The notes: generated by a model from the letters alone, not told the origin. 64,000 nucleotides of DNA from Marinobacter qingdaonensis (GCF_034555935.1 NZ_JAYDCJ010000003.1:2356001-2420000), one strand, 5' to 3'; counted from the first letter of the stretch, positions 1-10,026 are shown. Numbers and translations are program-made.

Positions 1-18
1 ATGAAGGTGGGGGTGGAG

Positions 19-27
19 TGGTATACT
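19..27 (+). promoter_or_regulatory. Possible extended -10 promoter element for nadA
   Basis: The sequence TGGTATACT reads as an extended -10 element (TG, one base, TATACT at 22-27). It would start transcription near base 34 and leave a leader of about 25 bases before nadA. The matching -35 position falls off the left edge, so the promoter cannot be checked fully. Confidence 0.35.
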
Positions 28-58
28 CCCAGACAACAAGCAACACAGAGATGCAGTA

Positions 59-1120
59 ATGACACGAGCTGAAGACCGTATCCTTGTCCAGGAGCACCTG
101 GCCCACGCGGCGGAACCCAAGCCGCTCAGCGCGGACGAGAAGGCCGAATTGGAAGCGCGCATCAAGGCGACCCTGAAGGCTCAGGATGCCGTGCTGGTGG
201 CTCATTACTACACGGACCCCGACATTCAGCGTCTGGCCGAGGAAACCGGTGGCTGCGTCGCCGATTCCCTGGAGATGGCGCGCTTTGGCAACCAGCACCC
301 GGCCTCGACCGTGGTGGTGGCTGGCGTCCGCTTCATGGGCGAGACCGCGAAGATCCTGAACCCCGAGAAACGGGTGCTCATGCCCACCCTGGAGGCCACC
401 TGTTCCCTCGACGTGGGTTGCCCCGAGGATGAATTTGCGGCGTTCTGCGACGAGCATCCCGATCGCACCGTCGTCGTGTATGCCAACACCTCGGCAGCGG
501 TCAAGGCGAGGGCCGACTGGGTCGTTACCTCCAGTTGCGCGCAGGCCATCGTGGAAGATCTGGACGCGCGGGGCGAAAAGATCCTCTGGGCGCCGGACAA
601 GCACTTGGGCCACTACGTGCAGAAAACCACCGGTGCCGACATGCTGTTGTGGGATGGCTCCTGCATTGTCCATGAGGAGTTCAAGTACCGTGGCCTGGAG
701 GATCTGAAGGCGCTGTATCCGGAAGCCGCTGTGCTGGTGCACCCGGAATCACCGGACGCGGTGGTGGCCATGGCAGATGTGGTGGGTTCCACCTCGCAGC
801 TGATTCACGCGGTCCAGACCCTGCCCAACGAAAAGTTCATCGTTGCCACCGACAACGGCATTTTCTACAAGATGCAGCAGTTGGCACCCAACAAGATCCT
901 GCTTGAGGCCCCGACTGCGGGTAACGGCGCCACCTGTCGCAGCTGTGCCCACTGCCCGTGGATGGCCATGAATGGCCTGGAGAATCTGCTCCAGGTGCTG
1001 GAGCGGGGCGATCAGGTGGTGGAAGTCGACGACGCACTGCGGGAGCGTGCGCTCCGGCCGCTGCGGCGGATGTTGGACTTTACCGCCAACATGAACCTGA
1101 AGGCGGCCGGCAACGCCTGA
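59..1120 (+). CDS. nadA: Quinolinate synthase A
   Basis: NadA condenses iminoaspartate with dihydroxyacetone phosphate to quinolinate in de novo NAD synthesis, using an oxygen-sensitive [4Fe-4S] cluster in the cytoplasm. The 353-residue product has the usual bacterial length. Cys115 in ATCSLD, a central Cys in [10 protein letters not shown] and the C-terminal CRSCAHCPW segment provide the three cluster ligands expected of the family. The N-terminal [10 protein letters not shown] segment and the [10 protein letters not shown] segment are family signatures. The ATG at 59 is used because the conserved N-terminus follows it directly. The gene runs convergently into the bepA-like gene with only nine bases between the stop codons and no visible terminator. 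Confidence 0.97.
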   Translation: MTRAEDRILVQEHLAHAAEPKPLSADEKAELEARIKATLKAQDAVLVAHYYTDPDIQRLAEETGGCVADSLEMARFGNQHPASTVVVAGVRFMGETAKILNPEKRVLMPTLEATCSLDVGCPEDEFAAFCDEHPDRTVVVYANTSAAVKARADWVVTSSCAQAIVEDLDARGEKILWAPDKHLGHYVQKTTGADMLLWDGSCIVHEEFKYRGLEDLKALYPEAAVLVHPESPDAVVAMADVVGSTSQLIHAVQTLPNEKFIVATDNGIFYKMQQLAPNKILLEAPTAGNGATCRSCAHCPWMAMNGLENLLQVLERGDQVVEVDDALRERALRPLRRMLDFTANMNLKAAGNA

Positions 1121-1129
1121 GCGGCGGCG

Positions 1130-2608
1130 TCAGCCGTTTCTCCGGGCGTTCAGTCGACCGGTGATTTCCGCCAACCGCTCCGTGACCACCTGGCGCTGGG
1201 GCGAGCCGGCCGGCAATTTTTCCTGGGCCTGGCGCAGTTGCCGCTGGGCCGCTTCCAGATCCCCCATCAAGGCATCGTACTCGGCGCGGGCGCGATGCAC
1301 GCCGACGATGTTCCGCGCCAGGCCTTCCGCCTCGGCCAGGCGTAGCCAGAGGTGTTCCTGACCCGGCATCTGCCGGGTCAGCTGTTTCAGATGCTCCGCG
1401 GCCGCGGCGCCATTGCCGTCGGCGATTTCCGCCTCGGCCAGGGTGTAGGTGATGGGGTAATTGCCGGGGTTGCGCGCCAGGGCCTGTTTGAGAATGTCCT
1501 TGGCTCCCTGGATGCGTTTCTCACCGATCATGGTCTCTGCCAGGGTCACCTGAAAGGTGATGCGGTTGGGATTCCGTTCCAGTAGTTTCTGCAGCAGGGC
1601 GATGGCCTGCGCCGGTTGGTTGTTTTGCTGGTAGGCCACCGCGAGGCCATAGCGAATGGCGTCCGAGGGTCGGGCGTCGTCGCGATTCAGGTAGGCCTCG
1701 AAGGTGTCGACCGCCACGTCCGCGGAGGTGGCATAGCGCACCTGCAGCCGGTTGCGAATCAGGTGATATTCCTGGCCGTCCTCGATCCGCCGATCCGGGT
1801 ACTGTTCCGCCCGGTTTCGGGTGTCGGCCACCCGGCTCTGGGTCAACGGGTGGGTCGACAGGTACTCGGGCACCTGATTTCCCTGCAGCCGGTTCTGTCG
1901 CATCATGATCTCGAACATTTCGGGCATGCCCCGTGGGTCCATTCCGGCGGTGGCGAGAATGTCCAGGCCAACCCGATCCGCTTCCTGTTCATGGGCCCGG
2001 CTGTACGCCAGCATGTTCTGCACCGCCAGGGCCTGGGTTCCGGCAATGGCGGCAATGCCAACATCGGATTGGGTAACCGCGGACAGGATGATGCCGGCGA
2101 GCATGCCGGCCATGGTCAAGGGGGCACTGGTTTCCTGCTGCTCCAGGCGTCGGGCAAAGTGTCTCTGGCTCAGGTGCGCCAATTCGTGGGCCAGGACCGA
2201 GGCAAACTGCTGCTCGGTGGCGGCGTTCAGGAACAGGCCACCGTTGACACCAACAATGCCGCCGGGGACTGCGAACGCGTTGATGGCCGGATCGTCGATC
2301 AGCGCCAGGGTCAGGTCCCGCTGCTGCAGCGGGGCGGACGGCACCAGGCGATAGGTAATGGCGGTCAGGTAATCGAACACCAGGGGATCGGTGATCCGGG
2401 GTGCGGATCGGCGGATCGAAATCATCACTTGCTGGCCGATTTCCGCTTCCTGTTGCCCGGAGATCAGGCCGCCGCCGTGACCGCCGATGCTGGGCAGCTG
2501 CGAGTCCTGAGCCTGGGCCGGCGCCCACGACAGCAGCAGAGCCAGGGCCAGAAAGCTGGCGTGGACGATGGACGATGTTCGACGCAGGCCGGTATGGACA
2601 GGAATCAT
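1130..2608 (-). CDS. bepA: Periplasmic M48 metalloprotease with TPR repeats, BepA family
   Basis: This is a secreted zinc protease of the BepA (YfgC) family, which degrades or helps mature misassembled outer-membrane proteins such as LptD at the BAM complex. A signal peptide occupies about residues 1-33, ending near AQAQ. The M48 catalytic motif is H141-E-L-A-H145, and the downstream EQEADRVG supplies the third zinc ligand (about Glu209). The C-terminal part from about residue 300 is helical with TPR character. Its 492 residues match BepA (about 487 in E. coli). It diverges from tusA. The family assignment is firm; the exact physiological substrate is inferred. Confidence 0.9.
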   Translation of the reverse strand: MIPVHTGLRRTSSIVHASFLALALLLSWAPAQAQDSQLPSIGGHGGGLISGQQEAEIGQQVMISIRRSAPRITDPLVFDYLTAITYRLVPSAPLQQRDLTLALIDDPAINAFAVPGGIVGVNGGLFLNAATEQQFASVLAHELAHLSQRHFARRLEQQETSAPLTMAGMLAGIILSAVTQSDVGIAAIAGTQALAVQNMLAYSRAHEQEADRVGLDILATAGMDPRGMPEMFEIMMRQNRLQGNQVPEYLSTHPLTQSRVADTRNRAEQYPDRRIEDGQEYHLIRNRLQVRYATSADVAVDTFEAYLNRDDARPSDAIRYGLAVAYQQNNQPAQAIALLQKLLERNPNRITFQVTLAETMIGEKRIQGAKDILKQALARNPGNYPITYTLAEAEIADGNGAAAAEHLKQLTRQMPGQEHLWLRLAEAEGLARNIVGVHRARAEYDALMGDLEAAQRQLRQAQEKLPAGSPQRQVVTERLAEITGRLNARRNG

Positions 2609-2713
2609 GGAATGCAGGGAGCCTTTCGTTCTGGGTGCCAGTGTGACAACAGCTTACGATAAATAGTTCTAACCTTTCGATTAAAAACTATTGTGATGCA
2701 ATACATTAACACT

Positions 2714-2730
2714 GTCGGCATAATGCCGAC
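2714..2730. promoter_or_regulatory. Perfect 8-bp inverted repeat in the bepA-tusA divergent region
   Basis: GTCGGCAT and ATGCCGAC flank a single A, forming a perfect palindrome midway between the divergent bepA and tusA genes. CATAAT at 2719-2724 resembles a -10 box for tusA, so the palindrome could be an operator over that promoter. No well-placed -35 box is visible. The role is a guess. Confidence 0.3.
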
Positions 2731-2773
2731 CTGCCACTTCGTCCCATTGTAATCGCAAGGGTGTTTCGTTTTT

Positions 2774-3001
2774 ATGGTTGATCGCACTTTGGACGCTTCC
2801 GGGCTCCGCTGTCCCATGCCGCTGCTGAAAACCAAGCTGGAACTCAACGGCATGTCACCCGGGCAGGAGTTGGAGGTCATTGCCACGGATGCCGGCTCCG
2901 CCCGTGACATCCCGGCCTTCATCGAGCTGTCGGCGCACCAGCTGGTCAGTCGCTCGGAGGCCGATGGGCAGTACCGGTTTGTGATAAAGTGCGGCGGTTA
3001 A
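2774..3001 (+). CDS. tusA: Sulfur carrier protein of the TusA/SirA family
   Basis: This 75-residue cytoplasmic protein has the TusA signature CPMPLLKTK near its N-terminus (Cys13). In the family this cysteine carries persulfide sulfur, for example to TusBCD-TusE for 2-thiouridine in tRNA or to other sulfur acceptors. The LDASGLRCP start and the FVIKCGG end are typical, and the length is normal. It lies 16 bases before perM and probably shares its transcript. Stand-alone TusA homologues have diverse acceptors, so the thiouridylation role is inferred. Confidence 0.88.
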   Translation: MVDRTLDASGLRCPMPLLKTKLELNGMSPGQELEVIATDAGSARDIPAFIELSAHQLVSRSEADGQYRFVIKCGG

Positions 3002-3017
3002 CCACTCGGAGACATTG

Positions 3018-4097
3018 ATGCTCAGGATTTTGCGGGGCCTGGCCCACAAATACTTTTCCGACGAAGAGGCGGTGATCCTGTTCCTGATTCTGGTCACGGG
3101 AACGATTTTCGTGATCTGGTTTGGCGCCATGCTCGCGCCGGCCATTGCCTCTCTGATCATCGCATTCATCCTCCAGGGCCTGGTGACCAAGATGGTCAAA
3201 CTGGGCGTGCCGGAATTGGTCGCCATCATCGGCGTGTTCCTGGTCTTCCTGGGCGTGTTGGTGGGCGTGATTTTCGGCCTGCTGCCGTTGATCTGGACCC
3301 AGGTGAGCAATCTGGCCGGGGAGACGCCCCGCATCATTCGCGAGATGCAGTCCTACCTGGAGTTGCTCCCTGATGAGTACCCCCAGCTGATCTCCGCCGA
3401 CGCCGTGAATACCCTGTATCAGCAAGTGTCCACGGAGATGGGGCACCTGACCCAGTGGCTGGTCTCCTTTTCCCTCTCCAGCATCCCCGATCTGGTGGCG
3501 CTGCTGATCTACGTGGTTCTGGTGCCCATCCTGGTGTTTTTCTTCCTGAAAGACCGGGAGATGATGCTCAACGCCATCGGCAGCCTGCTGCCGCCGCAAC
3601 GGCCGATGATGCTCCGGATCTGGCACGAGGTGAATCTGCAGTGCGCCAATTATGTGCGGGGCAAGGCGGTTGAGATCCTGATCGTCGGCATTGCCACCTA
3701 TGTGGCGTTCAAGCTGCTGGGTATGCCGTACGCGGCCCTGCTGTCGCTGCTGGTTGGTCTCAGTGTGGTGATTCCCTACATCGGCGCCGCGGTGGTCACC
3801 ATCCCCGTCGCCATGATCGGCCTGTTTGCCTTTGGCTGGGGCAGCCACTTCATCTGGGTCATGGTGGTCTATGGCGTGATCCAGGCCCTGGATGGCAATG
3901 TGCTGGTGCCCATCCTGTTTTCCGAGGTCAACAACCTGCATCCGGTCGCCATCATCGTGGCGGTGTTGTTCTTCGGCGGGATCTGGGGGCTGTGGGGGGT
4001 CTTCTTTGCCATTCCGCTGGCGACCATGCTGAAAGCGGTGTTCGCCGCCTGGCCGGTGAAGGAGCATGTCACGCCACCGGCCGCGGAGCAGTCGTAA
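3018..4097 (+). CDS. perM: AI-2E family (PerM-type) membrane transporter
   Basis: This is a polytopic inner-membrane protein of 359 residues in the AI-2E/PerM family, whose members are proposed permeases (autoinducer-2 export, Na+/H+ antiport or unknown). Hydrophobic segments occur at about residues 20-45, 60-95, 150-185, 215-265 and 280-350. The conserved C-terminal region includes LDGNVLVPILF and LHPVAIIVAVLFFGGIWGLWGVFFAIPLA. The ATG at 3018 is preferred over the TTG three bases upstream because GGAGA at 3008-3012 sits five bases before it. The transported substrate cannot be read from sequence. It is convergent with bcp. Confidence 0.85.
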   Translation: MLRILRGLAHKYFSDEEAVILFLILVTGTIFVIWFGAMLAPAIASLIIAFILQGLVTKMVKLGVPELVAIIGVFLVFLGVLVGVIFGLLPLIWTQVSNLAGETPRIIREMQSYLELLPDEYPQLISADAVNTLYQQVSTEMGHLTQWLVSFSLSSIPDLVALLIYVVLVPILVFFFLKDREMMLNAIGSLLPPQRPMMLRIWHEVNLQCANYVRGKAVEILIVGIATYVAFKLLGMPYAALLSLLVGLSVVIPYIGAAVVTIPVAMIGLFAFGWGSHFIWVMVVYGVIQALDGNVLVPILFSEVNNLHPVAIIVAVLFFGGIWGLWGVFFAIPLATMLKAVFAAWPVKEHVTPPAAEQS

Positions 4098-4101
4098 CGC
4101 C

Positions 4102-4569
4102 CTAGAGCGCGCGGGCCGCCTCCAGGACCTCGTCGGCGTGGCCCTTGACCTTGACGCCGCGCCATTCCCTGCGCAGTTTGCCGTCAGCGTCGATCAGGAA
4201 GGTGCTGCGATCGACGCCCAGGTACTCCTTGCCGTACAGTTTCTTGAGTTTGATGACGTCGAACAGCTTGCACACCGCCTCATCTTTGTCTGAAATCAGG
4301 TGAAACGGAAACTCGTGTTTGGCCCGGAAGTTCTCATGAGCCTTCAGGCCATCCCGGGAGACGCCGAGGATCGTCGTGTTGAGCTTGTCGAACTCCGGCA
4401 TGCGATCGCGAAAATCCTGGCCTTCGGTGGTGCACCCCGGGGTGTTGTCTTTCGGGTAAAAGTAGATGACCAGGTTGCGCCCCCGGTAGTCGCTCAGGCG
4501 AAAGGTCTGTTCACCGGTGGCGGCGGCTTCAAAATCGGGCACGGCTTGGCCCAGTACGACGGACGGCAT
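4102..4569 (-). CDS. bcp: Thiol peroxidase Bcp (PrxQ-type peroxiredoxin)
   Basis: Bcp reduces hydrogen peroxide and organic hydroperoxides using thioredoxin as electron donor in the cytoplasm. The 155-residue protein has the PrxQ signature FYPKDNTPGCT with peroxidatic Cys46. The resolving Cys found five residues later in many Bcp proteins is replaced by Gln51. The only other Cys is Cys100 in DEAVCKLF, so the enzyme probably works as an atypical or 1-Cys type. A good ribosome site (GGAGAAG) precedes the ATG. The gene is divergent from dapA and convergent with perM. Confidence 0.94.
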   Translation of the reverse strand: MPSVVLGQAVPDFEAAATGEQTFRLSDYRGRNLVIYFYPKDNTPGCTTEGQDFRDRMPEFDKLNTTILGVSRDGLKAHENFRAKHEFPFHLISDKDEAVCKLFDVIKLKKLYGKEYLGVDRSTFLIDADGKLRREWRGVKVKGHADEVLEAARAL

Positions 4570-4643
4570 GACTTCTCCTTGAATTCCCTTGTGTCAGTTC
4601 GTGCCCAACATTACCATATCGGTTTTATTCGGACGGAGCTTTT

Positions 4644-5522
4644 ATGATTACGGGTAGCCTTGTCGCACTGGTCACGCCCATGGATCCAAACGGTGAGATT
4701 CACTGGGAGGAACTGGACCGGCTGGTGGATTTCCACATCGAGAACGGCACCCATGGCATCGTTGCTGTGGGCACCACGGGTGAATCCGCAACCCTGGACC
4801 CTGACGAGCATTGTCAGGTGATCGGTCACATCATAAAACGCGTCGACGGTCGCATCCCGGTCATTGCCGGTACCGGTGGTAACAGCACCCGCGAGGCGAT
4901 CGAGCTGACCACCGAAGCGCACAAACTGGGCGCCGACGCTTGCCTGTTGGTGGTGCCTTACTACAACAAGCCGACCCAGGAAGGCCTGTACCAGCATTTC
5001 AAGACCATCGCCGAAGCCGTGCCGGGCATGAAACAGATGCTCTACAACGTGCCCGGGCGGACCGCGTGCGACATGCTGAACGAAACCGTCCTGCGTCTCG
5101 CGGACATTCCGAACATCGTGGCGATCAAAGATGCGACCGGCAACATCCCGCGGGGCGCTGAACTGATCGAAGCCCTGGATGGCCGCCTGGCCGTCTATTC
5201 CGGCGACGATGCGACCGCGGCCGAGCTGATGTTGGCGGGCGGCAAGGGCAACGTCTCGGTCACCGCCAACGTGGCCCCCAAGGCCATGTCCCAATTGTGC
5301 GAAGCGGCGATTGCCGGCAACCGTGAGGAAACCGAGCGGCTGAACGAGCTGCTCATGCCCCTGAACCGGAAGCTGTTCCTGGAGGCCAACCCGATTCCGG
5401 TCAAATGGGCCTTGAACCGCATGGGCATGATCAGTGAGGGCATCAGGCTGCCGCTGACGCCATTGAGCGAGAAGTTCCACGGGGAAGTGGAAGACGCTCT
5501 GAAAGCCTCAGGTGTGCTCTGA
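4644..5522 (+). CDS. dapA: 4-Hydroxy-tetrahydrodipicolinate synthase
   Basis: DapA condenses pyruvate with aspartate semialdehyde in the first committed step of lysine and diaminopimelate synthesis. The 292-residue TIM barrel has normal length. Lys162 in VAIKDATGN is the Schiff-base lysine, Tyr134 in LYNVPGRT is the proton relay, and Arg139 lies in the same segment. GTTGESATL is the substrate loop. The gene is followed at 35 bases by bamC and then purC, the gammaproteobacterial dapA-bamC-purC order. Confidence 0.97.
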   Translation: MITGSLVALVTPMDPNGEIHWEELDRLVDFHIENGTHGIVAVGTTGESATLDPDEHCQVIGHIIKRVDGRIPVIAGTGGNSTREAIELTTEAHKLGADACLLVVPYYNKPTQEGLYQHFKTIAEAVPGMKQMLYNVPGRTACDMLNETVLRLADIPNIVAIKDATGNIPRGAELIEALDGRLAVYSGDDATAAELMLAGGKGNVSVTANVAPKAMSQLCEAAIAGNREETERLNELLMPLNRKLFLEANPIPVKWALNRMGMISEGIRLPLTPLSEKFHGEVEDALKASGVL

Positions 5523-5557
5523 GTTTTTTGACCTTGTTTCTGACCCGGAGTAACCCG

Positions 5558-6655
5558 ATGCCGGTTCTTCATGGAACCCGTAGTACCCCGTTGTTAAAAC
5601 CCCTGACCCTGGCATCCGGATTTATGCTGATGACGGCATTGTCCGGATGCAGTCTGCTGGAAGACCGAACCAAACGTTACGTCTCGGCCGAGGAGGGCAA
5701 ACCGCTGCAGTTGCCTGCCAGTGCCGATGAGACCCGCTTCAGCCAGGCAATGCCGATCCGCGATGTTGAGGTGGCCGACGCCAGCAAGCTTTACCCCTCC
5801 GAATTGCCGCGCCCGCCGGACATGACCTCCGAGATCCTCGACGAGAATTACGTGATCGAGGAGCTGGATGGCCGGGTCTGGCTGCTGGTCAATGACGTAC
5901 CCGGTCGAATCTGGCCGGCCGCCAATGCCTACATGGCCGACCGGGGTCTGGGTGTTGGTTTCGACAGCCCTCAGCTCGGTCTGCTTCAGAGCGAGCTGCT
6001 GAATTTCAGCAAACGCGCGCGCGAACTCGCGGAATTACCGCAGGACCCAGGCGTGGACGAGCCGCGTGTGGTTCTTCAGATGCGGATGGCCCCCGGGGTC
6101 CGTCGCAAGACCACCGAGATCCAGATCCGCAAGTTGACCGTCGACGGCCAGCCGTCCGAACTGGTGCCCTGGTCCGGGATTGTCAGTCCGACCGCGGAAG
6201 CGCTGGAACTGCAGAAGCGGCTGCTGGCCGACCTGGGCCAGTTCCTGCAAGCCAGTGAGGAGGACAAGTCCTTCTCCCGGGCGGCGTCTGGCATGGTGAG
6301 TGATCCCCTGGTCAAACTGGTCACCGAAGGCGATGAAGCGACTGCGGTGCGCATGCGCCTGGACTACGGCCGGTCCTGGGCGGAAGTGAGTCGCGCCCTC
6401 AATGACGCCGAAGTGCCGGTGGTGGATCTGAACCGGAGCGAAGGCTGGTTCTACGTCGACTTCCGCACCGAGGACGAGCGCGAATCCGGCTGGTTTGACT
6501 GGTTCAGTGACGCTGAGGAGCCGCAGCATACCCACACCGTGAGCCTGGTCGAGCAGGGCGACGACGTGGTCGTGACCGCTCAGCGACAGGACAGTTACGA
6601 TGGCGACCAGGCCGCTCCGGACCTGCTGGCGCAACTGTTCGAATATCTTTATTGA
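5558..6655 (+). CDS. bamC: Outer membrane assembly lipoprotein BamC
   Basis: BamC (NlpB) is a lipoprotein accessory of the BAM complex that inserts beta-barrel proteins into the outer membrane. A lipoprotein signal ends in the lipobox LSGC at about residues 29-32, followed by a mostly unstructured stretch and two helix-grip domains. The ATG at 5558 is chosen because GGAG lies seven bases upstream and it opens a standard signal peptide; the longer in-frame extension to 5528 has no such support. The 365 residues are close to E. coli BamC (344). Position between dapA and purC supports the call. Confidence 0.9.
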   Translation: MPVLHGTRSTPLLKPLTLASGFMLMTALSGCSLLEDRTKRYVSAEEGKPLQLPASADETRFSQAMPIRDVEVADASKLYPSELPRPPDMTSEILDENYVIEELDGRVWLLVNDVPGRIWPAANAYMADRGLGVGFDSPQLGLLQSELLNFSKRARELAELPQDPGVDEPRVVLQMRMAPGVRRKTTEIQIRKLTVDGQPSELVPWSGIVSPTAEALELQKRLLADLGQFLQASEEDKSFSRAASGMVSDPLVKLVTEGDEATAVRMRLDYGRSWAEVSRALNDAEVPVVDLNRSEGWFYVDFRTEDERESGWFDWFSDAEEPQHTHTVSLVEQGDDVVVTAQRQDSYDGDQAAPDLLAQLFEYLY

Positions 6656-6665
6656 GAGACCTGTA

Positions 6666-7379
6666 ATGGAAAAGCGTGAAGAGCTATACGCCGGCAAGGC
6701 GAAGTCTGTGTACACCACCGATAACCCGGACCGTTTTGTTCTGGTGTTCCGGGACGACACCTCGGCCTTTGACGGTGAGAAAAAAGAGCAGCTGAACCGG
6801 AAGGGCATGGTGAACAACAAGTTCAACGCCTTCATCATGGAAAAGCTTGAGGCTGCGGGCATTCCGACCCATTTCGAAGGGCTGCTGTCGGCGACGGAAT
6901 CGGTGGTCAAGAAGCTCGACATGATTCCGGTCGAGTGCGTGGTCCGCAACATCTCTGCGGGCAGCCTGTGCCGCCGGCTCGGGGTCGAGGAAGGCCAGGA
7001 GCTGACACCGTCGACCTACGAGTTGTTCCTGAAGAACGACGCCCTGCACGATCCCATGGTGAATGAGTCGCTGGCGGTCAGTTTTGGCTGGGCGTCCGCC
7101 GAGGAACTGGCGCGGATGAAGGAGCTGACTTACCAGGTCAACGACGTGCTCAAGGCGCTGTTTGATGATGCCGGCATGTTGTTGGTGGATTACAAGCTGG
7201 AATTCGGCCGGAGTGGCGGCGAGATCGTGTTGGGTGACGAGTTCAGCCCGGACGGCTGTCGTATCTGGGACAAGCAGACCCGGAAAAAAATGGACAAGGA
7301 CCGTTTCCGCCAGGGACTGGGTGATGTGATTGAAACCTATGAGGAAGTCGGACGCCGTTTGGGTATTGAGTTCGGCTGA
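6666..7379 (+). CDS. purC: Phosphoribosylaminoimidazole-succinocarboxamide (SAICAR) synthetase
   Basis: PurC joins aspartate to CAIR with ATP in step 8 of purine synthesis. The 237-residue protein has the canonical length and N-terminus [16 protein letters not shown]. Further family segments are [23 protein letters not shown] and DYKLEFG with the [11 protein letters not shown] region. The ATG at 6666 is preceded by GAGAG; the in-frame extension upstream would run into bamC. It is the last gene of dapA-bamC-purC. Confidence 0.97.
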   Translation: MEKREELYAGKAKSVYTTDNPDRFVLVFRDDTSAFDGEKKEQLNRKGMVNNKFNAFIMEKLEAAGIPTHFEGLLSATESVVKKLDMIPVECVVRNISAGSLCRRLGVEEGQELTPSTYELFLKNDALHDPMVNESLAVSFGWASAEELARMKELTYQVNDVLKALFDDAGMLLVDYKLEFGRSGGEIVLGDEFSPDGCRIWDKQTRKKMDKDRFRQGLGDVIETYEEVGRRLGIEFG

Positions 7380-7410
7380 TCCTGACACACAACAAAACTA
7401 AGGGTGTTTT

Positions 7411-8148
7411 ATGCGTAAATTGATGGTGGCGGCGTGCGGTTCCATGTTGTTGGCGGCTCCGCTGGCTCACGCGGACGTGGTTGGTCTCGGCGCTCACGTA
7501 AGCTACTGGGATTCCGAACTCTCGGGCAAGGCCACGGACAATGGCGACGTGGTGGACGTGGAGAATGATCTCAATCTCGACAGCGACTCCAATGCCAACG
7601 CCTCTCTTTACTTCGAACATCCGGTGCCGGTGCTGCCGAATGTCCGCTTGAACTACACTCTGATAGAGCAGAGCGGTCGCGGGGAACTGGGCGCCAATTT
7701 CGGTGGAATTGATGTTAACACCGGTGCTGATGTCCGCTCCGACCTGGATCTCGAACAGCTTGACCTGACCCTGTACTACGAAGTGCTGGATAACTGGGTC
7801 AACCTGGACCTCGGTCTGACCGCCCGAGATCTGGATGGTGAACTGATCGTCCAGCAGGTCGGTGGTACCCAGGCTAGCAAGACGGAAGTCGACGCGATTC
7901 TGCCCATGGGCTATGTCGCCGCCCGTTTCGATCTGCCCCTGACCGGTGTGTCGGTGGGCGCCGAGGGCAACTTCATCAGCTACAGCGGCGATTCGCTGCA
8001 TGACTTCAATGCCTATGGTCAGTTGGACATTGCCGTACTCCAGCTGCGTGCCGGCTATCGTCAGATGTCCATCGATTACGAAGACGACGACGAAAGCCTG
8101 GATCTGGACATTGATGGCCCGTTCATCAGTGCCGGCGTGGTTTTCTAA
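7411..8148 (+). CDS. Outer membrane beta-barrel protein, TIGR04219-like
   Basis: This 245-residue secreted protein has a signal peptide (about residues 1-21, ending AHA before DVVGLG). Beta strands of alternating polarity follow and the chain ends in Phe (SAGVVF), as is typical of outer-membrane barrels. The start DVVGLGAHVSYWDSELSG and the acidic EDDDESLDLDIDGP turn resemble the TIGR04219 family of small barrels of unknown function. It sits 12 bases before the epimerase gene and probably shares its transcript. Nothing indicates a substrate. Confidence 0.75.
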   Translation: MRKLMVAACGSMLLAAPLAHADVVGLGAHVSYWDSELSGKATDNGDVVDVENDLNLDSDSNANASLYFEHPVPVLPNVRLNYTLIEQSGRGELGANFGGIDVNTGADVRSDLDLEQLDLTLYYEVLDNWVNLDLGLTARDLDGELIVQQVGGTQASKTEVDAILPMGYVAARFDLPLTGVSVGAEGNFISYSGDSLHDFNAYGQLDIAVLQLRAGYRQMSIDYEDDDESLDLDIDGPFISAGVVF

Positions 8149-8160
8149 GGAGAGAGACAC

Positions 8161-9168
8161 TTGAGGATTCTTGTAACGGGAACGGCCGGGTTCATTGGCT
8201 CCCATCTGGCTCATCGCCTGCTGGATCGGGGTGATGAGGTAATTGGCGTCGATAACGTCAACGATTACTACGATGTGAGCCTGAAGGAAGCACGGTTGGC
8301 CCGGTTGACCGGGAAAGCTGGCTTCACCGAGGTGCGCAAGGACGTTGCCGACCGGGCGGCCATGGAGTCGCTGTTTGCCGAGTACAAGCCGGAACGGGTG
8401 GTGCATCTGGCGGCCCAGGCGGGTGTCCGCTATTCCCTCGAGAATCCTCACGCCTACGTGGACGCCAATCTGGTGGGCTTCATGAACATCCTGGAAGGGT
8501 GTCGGCACAACGGGGTCAAGCACCTGGTGTACGCCTCCAGCAGCTCGGTGTACGGTGCCAACGAGACCATGCCGTTCTCGGTCCATGACAACGTCGACCA
8601 TCCGTTGAGCCTGTACGCGGCCTCCAAAAAGGCCAACGAGCTCATGGCCCACACCTACAGCCACCTGTACAACCTGCCGACCACCGGCCTGCGGTTTTTC
8701 ACCGTCTACGGTCCCTGGGGTCGGCCGGACATGGCGTTGTTCATCTTCACCAAGAAGATCCTCGCCGGCGAGCCCATCGATGTGTTCAACCATGGTCATC
8801 ACAAGCGCGATTTCACCTACATCGACGACATCGTCGAGGGTGTCATCCGAACCCTGGACCATGTGGCCGAGCCCAACGCCGACTGGTCGGGCGAGCAACC
8901 CGATCCCGGCACCGGTAAGGGCCCCTACCGGATCTACAACATTGGCAGCAACAACCCGGTGGAGTTGTCCCGGTTCATTGAAATCATCGAGGAGCGGGTC
9001 GGCAAAAAAGCCGAGAAAAACCTGTTGCCGCTGCAACCGGGCGACGTACCGGCAACTTACGCGAATGTGGACGATCTCATCGCGGACGTCGGCTACAAGC
9101 CCGACACCTCCGTGGAGCAGGGTATAGCCAGGTTCGTGGACTGGTATCGCGAGTTCTATCAGGTCTGA
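8161..9168 (+). CDS. NAD-dependent nucleotide-sugar epimerase, UDP-glucuronate 4-epimerase type
   Basis: This extended short-chain dehydrogenase has the NAD-binding GTAGFIGSH motif at the N-terminus, the catalytic SSSSVYG serine region and YAASK (Tyr-x-x-x-Lys). The spacing and the [24 protein letters not shown] and [11 protein letters not shown] segments match UDP-glucuronate 4-epimerases, which make UDP-galacturonate for surface polysaccharides. Its 335 residues are typical. The start is TTG at 8161, with AAGGAGAGAG just upstream and no ATG that keeps the Rossmann strand. It is followed by a strong hairpin terminator. Substrate specificity is inferred. Confidence 0.88.
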   Translation: MRILVTGTAGFIGSHLAHRLLDRGDEVIGVDNVNDYYDVSLKEARLARLTGKAGFTEVRKDVADRAAMESLFAEYKPERVVHLAAQAGVRYSLENPHAYVDANLVGFMNILEGCRHNGVKHLVYASSSSVYGANETMPFSVHDNVDHPLSLYAASKKANELMAHTYSHLYNLPTTGLRFFTVYGPWGRPDMALFIFTKKILAGEPIDVFNHGHHKRDFTYIDDIVEGVIRTLDHVAEPNADWSGEQPDPGTGKGPYRIYNIGSNNPVELSRFIEIIEERVGKKAEKNLLPLQPGDVPATYANVDDLIADVGYKPDTSVEQGIARFVDWYREFYQV

Positions 9169-9180
9169 AGGCAGTGCATA

Positions 9181-9206
9181 AAAAGCCGGCAACAGCCGGC
9201 TTTTTT
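9181..9206. terminator. Bidirectional intrinsic terminator
   Basis: GCCGGC, AACA, GCCGGC form a GC-rich hairpin flanked by AAAA on one side and TTTTTT on the other. It can end transcription of the epimerase gene on the forward strand and of the pseudouridine synthase gene on the reverse strand. Confidence 0.9.
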
Positions 9207-10026
9207 ATTGCCCGATGGGCAGTTGGTTGAAGGGCTCGGGCAGTTGCCACTGAACCCGGCGCCGGCTCAGCGGACACTCGAAGGCGAGCTCGTACGCCAG
9301 CAGTTGCAAGGGCAAGGGGGCGGGGCGTCCGTACAGGCGGTCGCCGATGATGGCGTGTCCGATGCTGGCCAGGTGCTGGCGTATCTGGTGTTTGCGGCCG
9401 GTCTCGATGTCCACCGTTAACAGGCTGGTTTGCTCTTGGTCGTCCACCGCCATGGTGGTGATATGGCTCCGGGCGCTCTTGCCGTCCACCTCGGTCTCGA
9501 TGAGCTGGCTCTCGGTGTTGATGATGCCGGTCACCCGTGCCTGATAGCGCTTGGTGATGGCGCGGCCGGCAAACAGGGCGGAGAGCGCAGCGGCGGCCTT
9601 GCCGTCGTGGGCGATGAGCATCAGGCCGGCGGCGTCGGCATCCAGTCGGTGAACGAGGTGGCAGGTGCGGGCAAGTTCGACCTCGGCGACCCGCAGCAGG
9701 CTGCAGTGATCGCCCCATTGTGACCCCTGGGCGAGCATGCCGTGAGGCTTGAACCAGACCGAATAGCGTCCGCGATCGTCGAGCAGGGTCGCGTGGGGTG
9801 GTGTACGGGCCAGGATGGCGTCGTCGTAGAACAGCTGCAGGCGGGTACCAGGCTGGACCTGGCGCTTGGCTTTGCGCAGGCGAACCTGTTTGCGCTTCTG
9901 GGTCCACCAGCATGCGCCTTTGGCCATGGCGTCTTTGATGCGCTGTTTGGGCAGTCCGGTGGCGTCGCTGAGGGCGTCCACAGCGGTCTGGGGGTGTTCC
10001 AGGGTGAGGTCGACGGAGGTGCGCAT
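9205..10026 (-). CDS. RluA-family RNA pseudouridine synthase
   Basis: This RNA-modifying enzyme isomerises uridine to pseudouridine in rRNA or tRNA. The catalytic motif HRLDADAAG carries the essential Asp. The downstream AITKRYQARV, GRKHQIRQHLASIGHAIIGDRLYG segments are diagnostic of the RluA/RsuA superfamily. The basic N-terminal half (QKRKQVRLRKAKRQ) resembles an S4-like RNA-binding region. I prefer the ATG at 10026 because GGAA lies six bases upstream and it begins before the conserved region. An ATG at 10053 abuts the T-run of the tRNA terminator and has no ribosome site. The target uridine cannot be assigned. Confidence 0.88.
   Translation of the reverse strand: MRTSVDLTLEHPQTAVDALSDATGLPKQRIKDAMAKGACWWTQKRKQVRLRKAKRQVQPGTRLQLFYDDAILARTPPHATLLDDRGRYSVWFKPHGMLAQGSQWGDHCSLLRVAEVELARTCHLVHRLDADAAGLMLIAHDGKAAAALSALFAGRAITKRYQARVTGIINTESQLIETEVDGKSARSHITTMAVDDQEQTSLLTVDIETGRKHQIRQHLASIGHAIIGDRLYGRPAPLPLQLLAYELAFECPLSRRRVQWQLPEPFNQLPIGQ

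Noticed and set aside
7243..9192. A 649-codon reverse open frame opposite the barrel and epimerase genes
   Set aside because: It crosses two forward genes and has no protein-family features.
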